Part shown: in pieces, positions 48,806 to 56,274 of the stretch
Layout: every line of letters begins with the position of its first letter
Numbering within the stretch: the stretch's first letter is position 1
Assembly: GCA_018240985.1 (NCBI GenBank)
Contig: JAFEER010000268.1
Coordinates: 1 to 58,325 of the forward strand
Direction of reading: 5' to 3'
DNA length: 58,325 bases
Source: Pseudomonadota bacterium
Lineage (GTDB): Bacteria; Pseudomonadota; Gammaproteobacteria; Burkholderiales; Burkholderiaceae_C
Position numbers and translations under genes: made by a program
The notes under the pieces: model-generated
The model's input: only the letters and a program-made list of their open reading frames with translations
Told to the model about the DNA's origin: nothing
Databases searched by the model: none

Positions 48806-50245
48806 TTACACATCGGGGGCCGAGGATCCGGATCGCACTTGGTCGTACTCCGGCAGCTGCAGGAACAGGGCCGTCGCCGCGAGCGTAAGCAGCCCCATGC
48901 AGGCAAAGGTGGCGCGGAAGGCGTTCAGGGTATGCAAGGCATTGGCAGCATTGAAGAAGGCTTCGAAACTCGCCAGCACCGCCCCGGCCGCAGCCACGCC
49001 CATGCCCAGGGCCAGCATCTGCACCATGGACAGCAGGCTATTGCCGCTGCTGGCGTCCTGGCTGCTCAAGTCCTTCAGCGTGACCGTGTTCATGGCGGAA
49101 AACTGCATCGAGTTGACGCCCCCGAACAGCGCCAGTTGCAGGGCCAGCAACGCAAACGACGGCTGCGCCGGCAGCAGGCCGAAGCTCGCTATCAGCAAGG
49201 CCAGCGCACAGGTATTGGCCACCAGCACCCGGCGGTAGCCCCAGTGGCGCACGATGCGCGTGACCAGCGGCTTGGCCGCCATGCTGCCCAGCACCGTGGG
49301 CAGCATCATCATGCCGGCCTGCATGGGCGTGTAGCCCAGGCTGACCTGCAGCACCAGCGGAATCATGAACGGCATGCAGGAGCTGCCCAGGCGCGAAAAC
49401 AAATTGCCCAGCAGGCCCACGCGCAAGCTGCGCACGTCAAACAGGCCAGGGACGAACAGCGGATTGGGGCTGCGCAGCGCATGCAGCCAGTAGGCGGCCA
49501 GGCTGGCCAGGCCAAAGACCAGCAGCACCAGGGCCACTGCCCCGCGCGCGCCGCTGCCGGCCATGCCCTCCACCGCCAGCGACACGGCGGCCATGGCAAA
49601 AGCCAGCAAGGCGTAGCCGATGCCATCAAAACCACGCCTGGCAAGCACATCGCCGCGCGGCATGAAGCGCCGCGCCGCCGCCAGGCCAAGCACCCCCACC
49701 GGCACATTGACCCAGAAGATCCAGTGCCAGGAAGCGAATTCCACCAGCCAGCCGCCCAACGTGGGCCCTATGAGCGGGCCCACCAGGCCGGGAATGGCCA
49801 CCAGGCTCATGGCGTGGATGAACTCTTCGCGCGGGAAGGCACGCAGCACCGCCAGCCGGCCCACGGGCAACAGCAAGGCCCCGCCCAGGCCCTGCACCAC
49901 CCGCGCCGCCACCAAAAGGGCCAGCGTGGGTGCCAGCGCACACAGCACCGAGCCGGCGACGAACAGTGCGATGGCCGACATGAACACGCGCCGCGTGCCA
50001 AACCGATCCGCCAGCCAGCCCGACGCGGGAATCAGCACCGCCATGGCCAGCGAATAGGCCACGATCACCGAGTGCATCTGCAGCGGACTCTCGCCAAGGT
50101 CGTTCGCCATGGCCGGCAGCGCCGTATTGACGATGGTGGCGTCCAGGGTCTGCATGAAGAACCCCAGGGCCACCAGCCATAGCAGTGCCTGCCGTGAGGC
50201 ATGGGCGGCGGTGGCAGACGGCACGGGGGGAAGGGGCGAAGGCAT
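48806..50245 (-). CDS. MFS transporter, DHA2 family (MdtD-like)
   Basis: A 479-residue drug:proton antiporter-type permease with 13-14 predicted membrane segments. Motif A is GWLADRFGTRRVFM (about 78-91), motif C-like GLVGPLIGPTLGGWLVE (about 154-170), and the family start LLWLVALGFFMQTLDATIVNTALPAM with the membrane Asp/Thr. The best guess is export of a hydrophobic or toxic small molecule; the physiological substrate is unknown. It ends 15 bases before the GGDEF-EAL gene on the same strand. The 253 bases upstream contain its promoter and that of the NlpC/P60 gene; nothing else was seen there. Confidence 0.88.
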   Translation of the reverse strand: MPSPLPPVPSATAAHASRQALLWLVALGFFMQTLDATIVNTALPAMANDLGESPLQMHSVIVAYSLAMAVLIPASGWLADRFGTRRVFMSAIALFVAGSVLCALAPTLALLVAARVVQGLGGALLLPVGRLAVLRAFPREEFIHAMSLVAIPGLVGPLIGPTLGGWLVEFASWHWIFWVNVPVGVLGLAAARRFMPRGDVLARRGFDGIGYALLAFAMAAVSLAVEGMAGSGARGAVALVLLVFGLASLAAYWLHALRSPNPLFVPGLFDVRSLRVGLLGNLFSRLGSSCMPFMIPLVLQVSLGYTPMQAGMMMLPTVLGSMAAKPLVTRIVRHWGYRRVLVANTCALALLIASFGLLPAQPSFALLALQLALFGGVNSMQFSAMNTVTLKDLSSQDASSGNSLLSMVQMLALGMGVAAAGAVLASFEAFFNAANALHTLNAFRATFACMGLLTLAATALFLQLPEYDQVRSGSSAPDV

Positions 50246-50498
50246 GACGCGCCGTAGTGTGCCTCAGTAGCGGTTACGCGGCAGTCGGCACATCCTGGAA
50301 AAGCCTTGGAACCAGCACCGCCACGTTGGCTGCAAAACCATCCGATCTGCATGCCGATCGAGCATGCAATCTAGGTAGTTCCACAAGTCCGAGCCAGAGC
50401 GCAGTTATGACTTGCAGTGCATTGAATCCCGACCAAGTCAACAATTCTGTACATATAACTTGTTGAATCAGGCAGTTTTCGTGGTACCCTCCCCTCCC

Positions 50499-51050
50499 AT
50501 GTTTCGCTGGCTTATCGTTTTGTTACTTATTGGCTCAAATGCTTACGCATCTCCCTCCGATGAGATGGAACGCATGCTGGCAGAGCGCGGACTGATTTTG
50601 CAGCTGCAGGAAATGCGCCACAACGTGGCCGATCGCACCTCCGGCCTGATTTCCACCGCCGTGGGTTTCATCGGCGTACCCTATCGCCGCGGCGGCAACA
50701 GTGCAGAAACAGGTTTCGATTGCAGCGGCTTCGTGCGCACCATCTATGAGCAGGCCAAGGGCCTGGCGTTGCCGCGCCGTGCCAACGAGCAAGCGGCCGC
50801 CACCGAAGTCATCGACAAGAAGGATCTGCAACCTGGCGACCTGGTGTTCTTCAACACCATGCGCCGCGCCTTCAGCCACGTGGGCATCTATTTGGGCGAT
50901 GGCAAGTTCATCCACGCCCCGCGTACAGGTGCCCAGGTGCGTGTTGAGGACATGGGCGCTTCCTATTGGACACGCCGATTCAACGGCGCCCGGCGCGTGG
51001 TGCAAGACGACGGCGACACCCCGGCCGTTTCAGCTTCCGTGCAGCGCTGA
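50499..51050 (+). CDS. NlpC/P60 family peptidoglycan endopeptidase
   Basis: A 183-residue secreted cysteine peptidase. A signal peptide (MFRWLIVLLLIGSNAYA) precedes a short helical linker and the C40 domain: VGFIGVPYRRGGNSAETGFDC with the nucleophile cysteine in DCSGFV (about residue 75), the histidine in FSHVGIYLGDGKFIHAP (about 127), and a third polar residue nearby. It should cut stem peptides of peptidoglycan in the periplasm. ATG 50499 was chosen because it begins the signal peptide; the frame is open to 50412. A hairpin follows its stop. Confidence 0.9.
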   Translation: MFRWLIVLLLIGSNAYASPSDEMERMLAERGLILQLQEMRHNVADRTSGLISTAVGFIGVPYRRGGNSAETGFDCSGFVRTIYEQAKGLALPRRANEQAAATEVIDKKDLQPGDLVFFNTMRRAFSHVGIYLGDGKFIHAPRTGAQVRVEDMGASYWTRRFNGARRVVQDDGDTPAVSASVQR

Positions 51051-51073
51051 TCAATCCCGCCTCCTTACCTGCC

Positions 51074-51101
51074 ACCGGCCGCCCCAGCGCGGCCGGTTTG
51101 C
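51074..51101 (+). terminator. Terminator-like hairpin after the NlpC/P60 gene
   Basis: ACCGGCCGC-CCCAGC-GCGGCCGGT followed by TTGCGTT: a strong 9-bp GC stem, short T tract. Confidence 0.6.
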
Positions 51102-51215
51102 GTTGCAGCTTGCACATTGTTGACAATGACGGCACCAGGCCTGGGTCTACAGTTGGACTCCCTCTGCGCCAGTCCCCATGCCTGGCGAATCACCCCCATA
51201 AGGACGCCCCTCACC

Positions 51216-51467
51216 ATGATGAGCATTCTCGGCACCATCCTGATCGGCTTTGTCGTAGGCCTGTTGGCGCGCGCCCTCAAGCCGGGCGACGACAAACTTG
51301 GCTGGATCATGACCACCCTGCTCGGCATTGCCGGCTCGTTCGTCGCCACTTACGTGGGCGAGGCCATGCACTGGTACCGCCAGGGCGAAGCGGCGGGCTG
51401 GATCGCCTCGGTCGTCGGCGCCATCGCGCTGCTCGTACTCTACGGCCTGCTGCGCCGCAAGTCGTGA
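51216..51467 (+). CDS. GlsB/YeaQ/YmgE family stress-response membrane protein
   Basis: An 83-residue protein with three membrane helices (ILGTILIGFVVGLLARALKPG, LGWIMTTLLGIAGSFVATYVG, GWIASVVGAIALLVLYGLL). This is the small 'transglycosylase-associated' family, whose real function is unclear; it is induced by general stress in several bacteria. The GDDKLGWIMTTLLGI pattern is diagnostic. Two adjacent ATGs (51216, 51219) are possible starts, with AAGGA upstream. The stop TGA overlaps the GTG of the EVE gene, so the two are translationally coupled. Confidence 0.88.
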   Translation: MMSILGTILIGFVVGLLARALKPGDDKLGWIMTTLLGIAGSFVATYVGEAMHWYRQGEAAGWIASVVGAIALLVLYGLLRRKS

Positions 51468-51961
51468 TCGCACTGGAGCCGCCCCGTTACTGGCTCATGA
51501 AGTCGGAGCCGGCCGATTGCTCCATCGACGACGCACTGGCGGCGGCCCACGCCACCGTGCCCTGGACTGGCGTGCGCAACTACCAGGCGCGCAATTTCAT
51601 GCGTGATGCGATGCAAGTGGGTGACGGCGTGCTGTTCTACCACTCGAGCTGCCCCGAACCCGGTATTGCCGGCATCGCGCGCGTGGCCTCAGGCGCCCGC
51701 GCCGACCCGTCGCAGTTCGACCCCATGTCGCCCTACTTTGACGCCAAATCCACACCCGCCAAGCCTCGCTGGCTGCTGCTGGACGTGCAGGCGCTCTACA
51801 AGACGCGTCTCATCAGCCTGGGCGAACTGCGCGCGCATCCGGCGCTGGCCGGCATGCGCGTGCTGCAGCGCGGAAACCGCCTGTCGATCACCCCGGTGCA
51901 GGCCGCGGAATGGGCCTGCATTCTGCGTGATTGCGTTCGCACGGACGTATCAATTCAATAG
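51464..51961 (+). CDS. EVE domain-containing protein
   Basis: A 165-residue EVE protein. It starts VIALEPPRYWLMKSEPADCSI and has the PUA-like pattern WTGVRNYQARNFMRDAMQVGDGVLFYHSSC, then GIAGIARVA and PRWLLLDV. EVE domains bind modified bases (for example modified cytosine) and are related to YTH domains; in bacteria the role of the stand-alone protein is not settled. A GTG start at 51464 was chosen because the conserved PRYWLMKSEP requires residues upstream of the ATG at 51497. Its stop codon TAG lies within a small repeat (AATAGCTACTT). Confidence 0.9.
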   Translation: MIALEPPRYWLMKSEPADCSIDDALAAAHATVPWTGVRNYQARNFMRDAMQVGDGVLFYHSSCPEPGIAGIARVASGARADPSQFDPMSPYFDAKSTPAKPRWLLLDVQALYKTRLISLGELRAHPALAGMRVLQRGNRLSITPVQAAEWACILRDCVRTDVSIQ

Positions 51962-52001
51962 CTACTTACGCTTTATGTACGGGCGTTAGAGCCCGTTTTT
52001 A
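51953..52001 (+). repeat. Comamonadaceae-type small repeat, copy C
   Basis: ATTCAATAGCTACTTACGCT, then TTATGTACGGGCGTTAGAGC and CCGTTTTT. The CGGGC-GTTAGA-GCCCG hairpin followed by TTTTT is a credible Rho-independent terminator. The EVE gene stop codon TAG is inside the element. Confidence 0.7.
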
Positions 52002-52028
52002 CTTGAGTAGGTACCCTCCTCAGATCAC

Positions 52029-52105
52029 CGTCATTCCGGCGAAAGCCGGAATCTACCGGCGTGGCCTGGGCAGGCGTCTGGATTCCGGCTTTCGCCGGAA
52101 TGACG
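52029..52105. repeat. Long palindromic intergenic repeat (25-bp perfect arms)
   Basis: CGTCATTCCGGCGAAAGCCG-GAATC at 52029-52053 pairs perfectly with its complement at 52081-52105, separated by a 27-base spacer. Each arm also folds on itself (TTCCGGC-GAAA-GCCGGAA). Elements starting GTCATTCCGGCGAAAGCCGGAATC occur widely in beta-proteobacteria as far as I know. With the preceding copy C, this fills the gap between the EVE gene and the convergent methyltransferase. Confidence 0.8.
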
Positions 52106-52191
52106 TGGTGATTTATGCCACGCGCTCTCTGAGACACGTCGCTAATCAGGCGTTTTTCCCAAAACCGTAACCCAAACAGACAGGCCGGTAG

Positions 52192-53157
52192 TCATGCCGC
52201 CTCCTTTTGCTGCACCAAAGGCGCTGGCTGAGGGCAGAGTCTGAAAACAAGCGCCTTCAGCGAGCGATCCTCGTCAATATCGGCAAACACCGGCGGATTG
52301 GCCACGCGCTCCACAAAAACCAGCGCGGGCGCCTGTGCACTGACCTGCTCGGTCAGAAAGCGAGGCCCGAGTTCCGGCGCATTCAGGCACAACAACGCAT
52401 GGCCACCCGGCGTAAGCAGTTGCGGCAGACGACGCAGCAGGCGGGCATAGTCCTTGGTGGCAACAAAACTGCCCTTCTGGTAGCTGGGCGGGTCGGCAAT
52501 CACCAGGTCATAAGGCCCGCTGCGGGTGATATTGCCCCAGGAGCTGAAGATGTCATGCGCCAGAAAGCTGGCGCCGGTGTGCAGGCCGTTCAGCTGATGA
52601 TTCTGTTGCCCGGTAGCGAGCGCCCCGCGCGCCATGTCGAGGTTGGTCACGTGCGCCGCCCCGCCCTGCAAGGCGGCGACCGAAAAGGCGCAGGTGTAGG
52701 CGAACAGGTTGAGCACCCGGGCGCCGCGCCCTTCCCGAGTTCTGAAATCCGCCGCGAACTCGCGCACCCAGCGCCGGCCTTCGGCCATGTCCAGGAACAG
52801 GCCATGGTTCTGCCCCCGCAGCAACTGCACCATAAACCGCGCGCCGGCCTCGCTGACGATGTGCGGCTCGGGCAAGGCGCCGGCCATCAACCGGGTGTCG
52901 GTGCGCCCGCTGGGCTGACGGCACTGGTACACCCAGGTCAGCGGATGCGGCGCGCCGAGCGCCACCCAGCGTCCTTGCAGCAACCCACCCACCGTGGCCA
53001 GCTCGCCCTCGGTGATGGGCTTGAAGCTGGTCAACAGCAGCGCCGGCGGAAAGGCATCCAGCGTCCAATGCTCCTCACCCGCAAAGCGCCCGCCCCGCCC
53101 ATGAAACAGCCGCACTGCAGAATCGCTGGTGGCAATGGCGTGGATGAGGTGCTGCAT
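52192..53157 (-). CDS. Class I SAM-dependent methyltransferase (RlmI/RlmK-like)
   Basis: A 321-residue protein resembling the 23S rRNA m5C/m7G methyltransferases RlmI/RlmL C-terminal domain. The SAM-binding motif is RVLNLFAYTCAFSVAALQGGA (about 165-185), acidic residue in VTNLDMARG, and the catalytic-type motif VIADPPSYQKGSF (about 240-252). The N-terminal part has the GQNHGLFLDMAEGRRWVRE pattern preceding the Rossmann fold. It probably methylates rRNA or another nucleic acid; the specific target is uncertain. The start at 53157 is taken over 53292, because the extra residues overlap the next promoter and look random. Confidence 0.82.
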   Translation of the reverse strand: MQHLIHAIATSDSAVRLFHGRGGRFAGEEHWTLDAFPPALLLTSFKPITEGELATVGGLLQGRWVALGAPHPLTWVYQCRQPSGRTDTRLMAGALPEPHIVSEAGARFMVQLLRGQNHGLFLDMAEGRRWVREFAADFRTREGRGARVLNLFAYTCAFSVAALQGGAAHVTNLDMARGALATGQQNHQLNGLHTGASFLAHDIFSSWGNITRSGPYDLVIADPPSYQKGSFVATKDYARLLRRLPQLLTPGGHALLCLNAPELGPRFLTEQVSAQAPALVFVERVANPPVFADIDEDRSLKALVFRLCPQPAPLVQQKEAA

Positions 53158-53318
53158 GGGTACTGCCGAAAAGGGCGCTGGAAAAGCGTCTATGCTACCG
53201 CCGCGCCGCGGGCATACGCAGGTGCGGGTTGCACCTCTTGCCATGGGGCGCGCGGCGCTCCTAGAGTGCGGCAGGCGGCCGATGGACGCCAACTCTCATA
53301 ATTTCAGGAGACCAACGC

Positions 53319-54308
53319 ATGGCTTTTCGCAGCTTCTGGACTCGACGCCTGCTGGCCCAAACCGGAGCCGCCTGCCTGGCGGCCTGCACGCTGGGGGCTT
53401 TCGCCCAGGGCAGCTATCCGACCAAGCCCGTGCGCATCGTGGTGGGCTTTTCGGCCGGCGGCACGACCGACGTCGTCGCCCGCATCATGGCGCGCGAGCT
53501 GACCGCCGCGCTCGGCCAATCCTTCGTGGTGGACAACAAGCCCGGCGCCGGCAGCAACATCGCCACCGACATGGTGGCCGCCGCCCCGCCCGACGGCTAC
53601 ACGCTGCTGTTCGTGGCCGTCACCAGCGCCATCAACCAGACGCTGTATCCCAACGTCAAGTTCGACCTGAACCGCGACTTCGAGGCCGTGGCGCTGGGCG
53701 CCAAGGTGCCCAACATCCTCGTCGTCAACCCCAGCGTGCCGGCCAACAACGTCAAGGAATTCATCGACTGGGCGCGCGCCAACGAGGGCAAGATTGCCTA
53801 CGCCTCATCGGGCAGCGGCACCTCGATCCACATGGCGGGCGAGATGTTCAAGGTGCGCACCGGCCTGAAGACGCAGCACATTCCCTACAAGGGCAGCGCG
53901 CCGGCCGTGACCGACCTGATCGGCAACCAGGTGCAGTTCATGTTCGACAACATGCCCGCCTCGTGGCCGCACGTGCAGTCGGGCAAGCTGAAGGCGCTGG
54001 CGGTGACGACCAAGACGCGCTCGCCCTCCGCGCCCGACTTGCCGACGCTGGAAGAAAGCGGCGTCAAGCCCTTCGATGTCAGCTCCTGGTTCGGCCTGAT
54101 CGCCCCCAAGGGCACGCCCAAGGAGATCGTCGACAAGCTGAACAAGGCCATGAACGCCGCCTTCGACAAGCCCGAGGTGAAAGAGGCCTATTCCAAGCTG
54201 GGCGCCGTGGCCGAGAAGAACAGCCCGCAGGACTTCAGCAAGTTCATCGCATCCGAAGTGCACAACTGGGCACCGATCGTGAAGGCGTCGGGCGCAAAGG
54301 TGGATTGA
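53319..54308 (+). CDS. Bug-family tripartite tricarboxylate transporter receptor (second copy)
   Basis: A 329-residue periplasmic binding protein like that at 3152. Signal peptide MAFRSFWTRRLLAQTGAACL..GAFAQG, then YPTKPVRIVVGFSAGGTTDVVAR, DNKPGAGSNIATD, ASSGSGTSIHMAGEMF and HIPYKGSAPAVTDLIGNQVQ. It shares the Bug fold with the first copy but is clearly diverged, so they are paralogues with probably different ligands. No TctA/TctB genes are near. A good leader (AGGAGA at 53307) precedes the ATG. Confidence 0.9.
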   Translation: MAFRSFWTRRLLAQTGAACLAACTLGAFAQGSYPTKPVRIVVGFSAGGTTDVVARIMARELTAALGQSFVVDNKPGAGSNIATDMVAAAPPDGYTLLFVAVTSAINQTLYPNVKFDLNRDFEAVALGAKVPNILVVNPSVPANNVKEFIDWARANEGKIAYASSGSGTSIHMAGEMFKVRTGLKTQHIPYKGSAPAVTDLIGNQVQFMFDNMPASWPHVQSGKLKALAVTTKTRSPSAPDLPTLEESGVKPFDVSSWFGLIAPKGTPKEIVDKLNKAMNAAFDKPEVKEAYSKLGAVAEKNSPQDFSKFIASEVHNWAPIVKASGAKVD

Positions 54309-54386
54309 GTCACCATGCGCTGCCTTAGAGCGTGTTGACGATCTTACCTAGGGCTCGCAGCGCGAGAGGGCTATCGGCGATGTGAT

Positions 54387-54422
54387 AAAAAAGCCGCGCA
54401 ACCCTTGCAGGGTCAGCGCGGC
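54387..54422 (-). terminator. Terminator of the pyruvate dehydrogenase operon
   Basis: On the minus strand, GCCGCGC-tGACCCT..AGGGTt-GCGCGGC is followed by TTTTTT. A strong Rho-independent terminator 18 bases after the lpdA stop. Confidence 0.9.
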
Positions 54423-54440
54423 CAGCTATCGCTTCAATAG

Positions 54441-56261
54441 CTACTTCTTCTGCGGCGGCACATCCGTGCACGAACCATGCGCCACCTCGGCCGCCATGCC
54501 TATGCTTTCGCCCAGCGTGGGGTGCGGATGGATGGTCTTGCCGATGTCCACGGTGTCGGCACCCATCTCGATGGCCAGGGCAATTTCACCGATCATGTCG
54601 CCGGCGTGCGTGCCGACGATGCCGCCGCCCAGGATACGGCCGTGGCCGTGCGCCTCGGGGCTGTCGTCGAACAGCAGCTTGGTGAAGCCCTCGTCGCGGC
54701 CGTTGGCAATGGCGCGGCCGGACGCGGCCCAGGGGAACAGGCCCTTCTTGACCTTGATGCCCTGTGCCTTGGCCTGATCTTCGGTCAGGCCGACCCACGC
54801 GACCTCGGGGTCGGTGTAGGCGACGCTGGGGATGACACGGGCATTGAAGGCGGCGGCTGCCAATTCCTTATTGCCCTGCAGTTCACCGGCGATGACCTCG
54901 GCCGCCACATGCGCCTCGTGCACGGCCTTGTGCGCCAGCATGGGCTGGCCGACGATGTCGCCGATGGCGAAGATGTGCGGCACGTTGGTGCGCATCTGGA
55001 TGTTGACGTCGATGAAGCCGCGATCCGTCACCGCCACGCCGGCCTTGTCGGCGCCGATCTTCTTGCCATTGGGCGAGCGGCCCACGGCCTGCAGCACCAG
55101 GTCGTAGGTCTGGGGCTCGGGCACCGTCACGCCGTCCTTGGCGGGGGCGAACGACACCTTGATGCCCTCCGGCGTGGCCTCGGCCGCCACGGTCTTGGTA
55201 TTGACCATGATGTTGTCGAAGCGCGGCGCGTTCATCTTCTGCCACACCTTGACCAGGTCGCGATCCGCTCCCTGCATCAGTCCGTCGAGCATTTCCACCA
55301 CGTCCAGGCGTGCGCCCAGCGTGGAGTACACCGTACCCATTTCCAGGCCGATGATGCCGCCGCCCAGGATCAGCATGCGCTTGGGCACACCGGCCAGCTC
55401 CAGCGCGCCGGTCGAATCCACCACGCGCGGGTCATCGGGCATGAAGGGCAGGCGCACGGCCTGGCTGCCGGCGGCGATGATGGCGTTCTTGAACTGCACC
55501 ACCTTCTTGGCGCCGGTCTTGTCCTGGCCGCTACCGGTGGTTTCCTCGACCTCCAGGTGGTGGCTGCCAACGAAGTTGCCATAGCCGCGCACGATCGTCA
55601 CCTTGCGCATCTTGGCCATTTGGCCCAGGCCGCCGGTGAGCTTGGAGATGACTTTTTCCTTGTGGCCGCGCAGGGTATCGACGTTGACGCTGGGCGCGCC
55701 AAAGTCAACGCCGGCGGCCTTCAGGTGGCTCACCTCGTCCATCACGGCCGCGACGTGCAGGAGCGCCTTGGAGGGGATGCAGCCCACGTTCAGGCACACG
55801 CCACCTAACGTGGCGTAGCGCTCGACCAGCACCACCTTGAGGCCCAGGTCGGCGGCGCGAAACGCCGCCGAATAACCGCCGGGGCCACCGCCGAGCACGA
55901 GCACGTCGCAGTCCAGGTCGGCTGCTCCGCCGTAGCTGGACGCTACAGGTGCAGGAGCTGCTGACGCTTGTACGGCGGGCGCTGGAGCCGGTTTTGGTTC
56001 AGCAGCTGGCGCTGGCGCGCCCGCTGCCACCTCCAGTGTCAGCACCACCGAGCCCTCCGCGACCTTGTCGCCGATCTTGACCTTGAGCTCCTTCACCACC
56101 CCGGCATGGCTGCTGGGGATTTCCATGGACGCCTTGTCGCTCTCCACGGTGATGAGCGATTGCTCCACGGCCACGCTGTCGCCGGGCTGCACCAGCACTT
56201 CGATCACGCCGACCTCGGCGAAGTCGCCGATGTCCGGCACCTTGATGTCAATCACTGCCAT
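54441..56261 (-). CDS. lpdA: Dihydrolipoyl dehydrogenase with N-terminal lipoyl domain (pyruvate dehydrogenase E3)
   Basis: A 606-residue E3. Residues 1-78 are a lipoyl domain with the lipoylated lysine in [12 protein letters not shown] (about residue 43). An Ala/Pro linker (80-110) follows, then the flavoprotein: FAD motif [18 protein letters not shown] (about 120-137), redox disulfide [13 protein letters not shown] (about 153-165), NAD motif [12 protein letters not shown] (about 295), and the C-terminal His-Glu pair in [10 protein letters not shown]. It reoxidises dihydrolipoamide. E3 with its own lipoyl domain is known from beta-proteobacterial pyruvate dehydrogenases. Part of the linker and the stop codon lie in sequence resembling the small repeat family. 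Confidence 0.95.
   Translation of the reverse strand: MAVIDIKVPDIGDFAEVGVIEVLVQPGDSVAVEQSLITVESDKASMEIPSSHAGVVKELKVKIGDKVAEGSVVLTLEVAAGAPAPAAEPKPAPAPAVQASAAPAPVASSYGGAADLDCDVLVLGGGPGGYSAAFRAADLGLKVVLVERYATLGGVCLNVGCIPSKALLHVAAVMDEVSHLKAAGVDFGAPSVNVDTLRGHKEKVISKLTGGLGQMAKMRKVTIVRGYGNFVGSHHLEVEETTGSGQDKTGAKKVVQFKNAIIAAGSQAVRLPFMPDDPRVVDSTGALELAGVPKRMLILGGGIIGLEMGTVYSTLGARLDVVEMLDGLMQGADRDLVKVWQKMNAPRFDNIMVNTKTVAAEATPEGIKVSFAPAKDGVTVPEPQTYDLVLQAVGRSPNGKKIGADKAGVAVTDRGFIDVNIQMRTNVPHIFAIGDIVGQPMLAHKAVHEAHVAAEVIAGELQGNKELAAAAFNARVIPSVAYTDPEVAWVGLTEDQAKAQGIKVKKGLFPWAASGRAIANGRDEGFTKLLFDDSPEAHGHGRILGGGIVGTHAGDMIGEIALAIEMGADTVDIGKTIHPHPTLGESIGMAAEVAHGSCTDVPPQKK
55956..56000 (+). repeat. Comamonadaceae-type small repeat inside the lpdA linker
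   Basis: AGCTGCTGACGCTTGTACGG, then CGGGCGCTGGAGCCGGTTTT. It aligns with copy C (AGCTACTTACGCTT..GTACGGGCGTTAGAGCCCGTTTTT). It encodes LpdA residues about 88-102 on the opposite strand, within the flexible Ala/Pro linker. Because the linker is compositionally biased, chance similarity has to be considered. Confidence 0.5.
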
Positions 56262-56274
56262 GTTGATGTCTCCT

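Noticed and set aside
54309-54386. GAGCGTGTTGACGATCTT-like stretch as an insertion sequence end
   Set aside because: It faintly recalls ends of some IS5-group elements, but no second end, target duplication or transposase is present.
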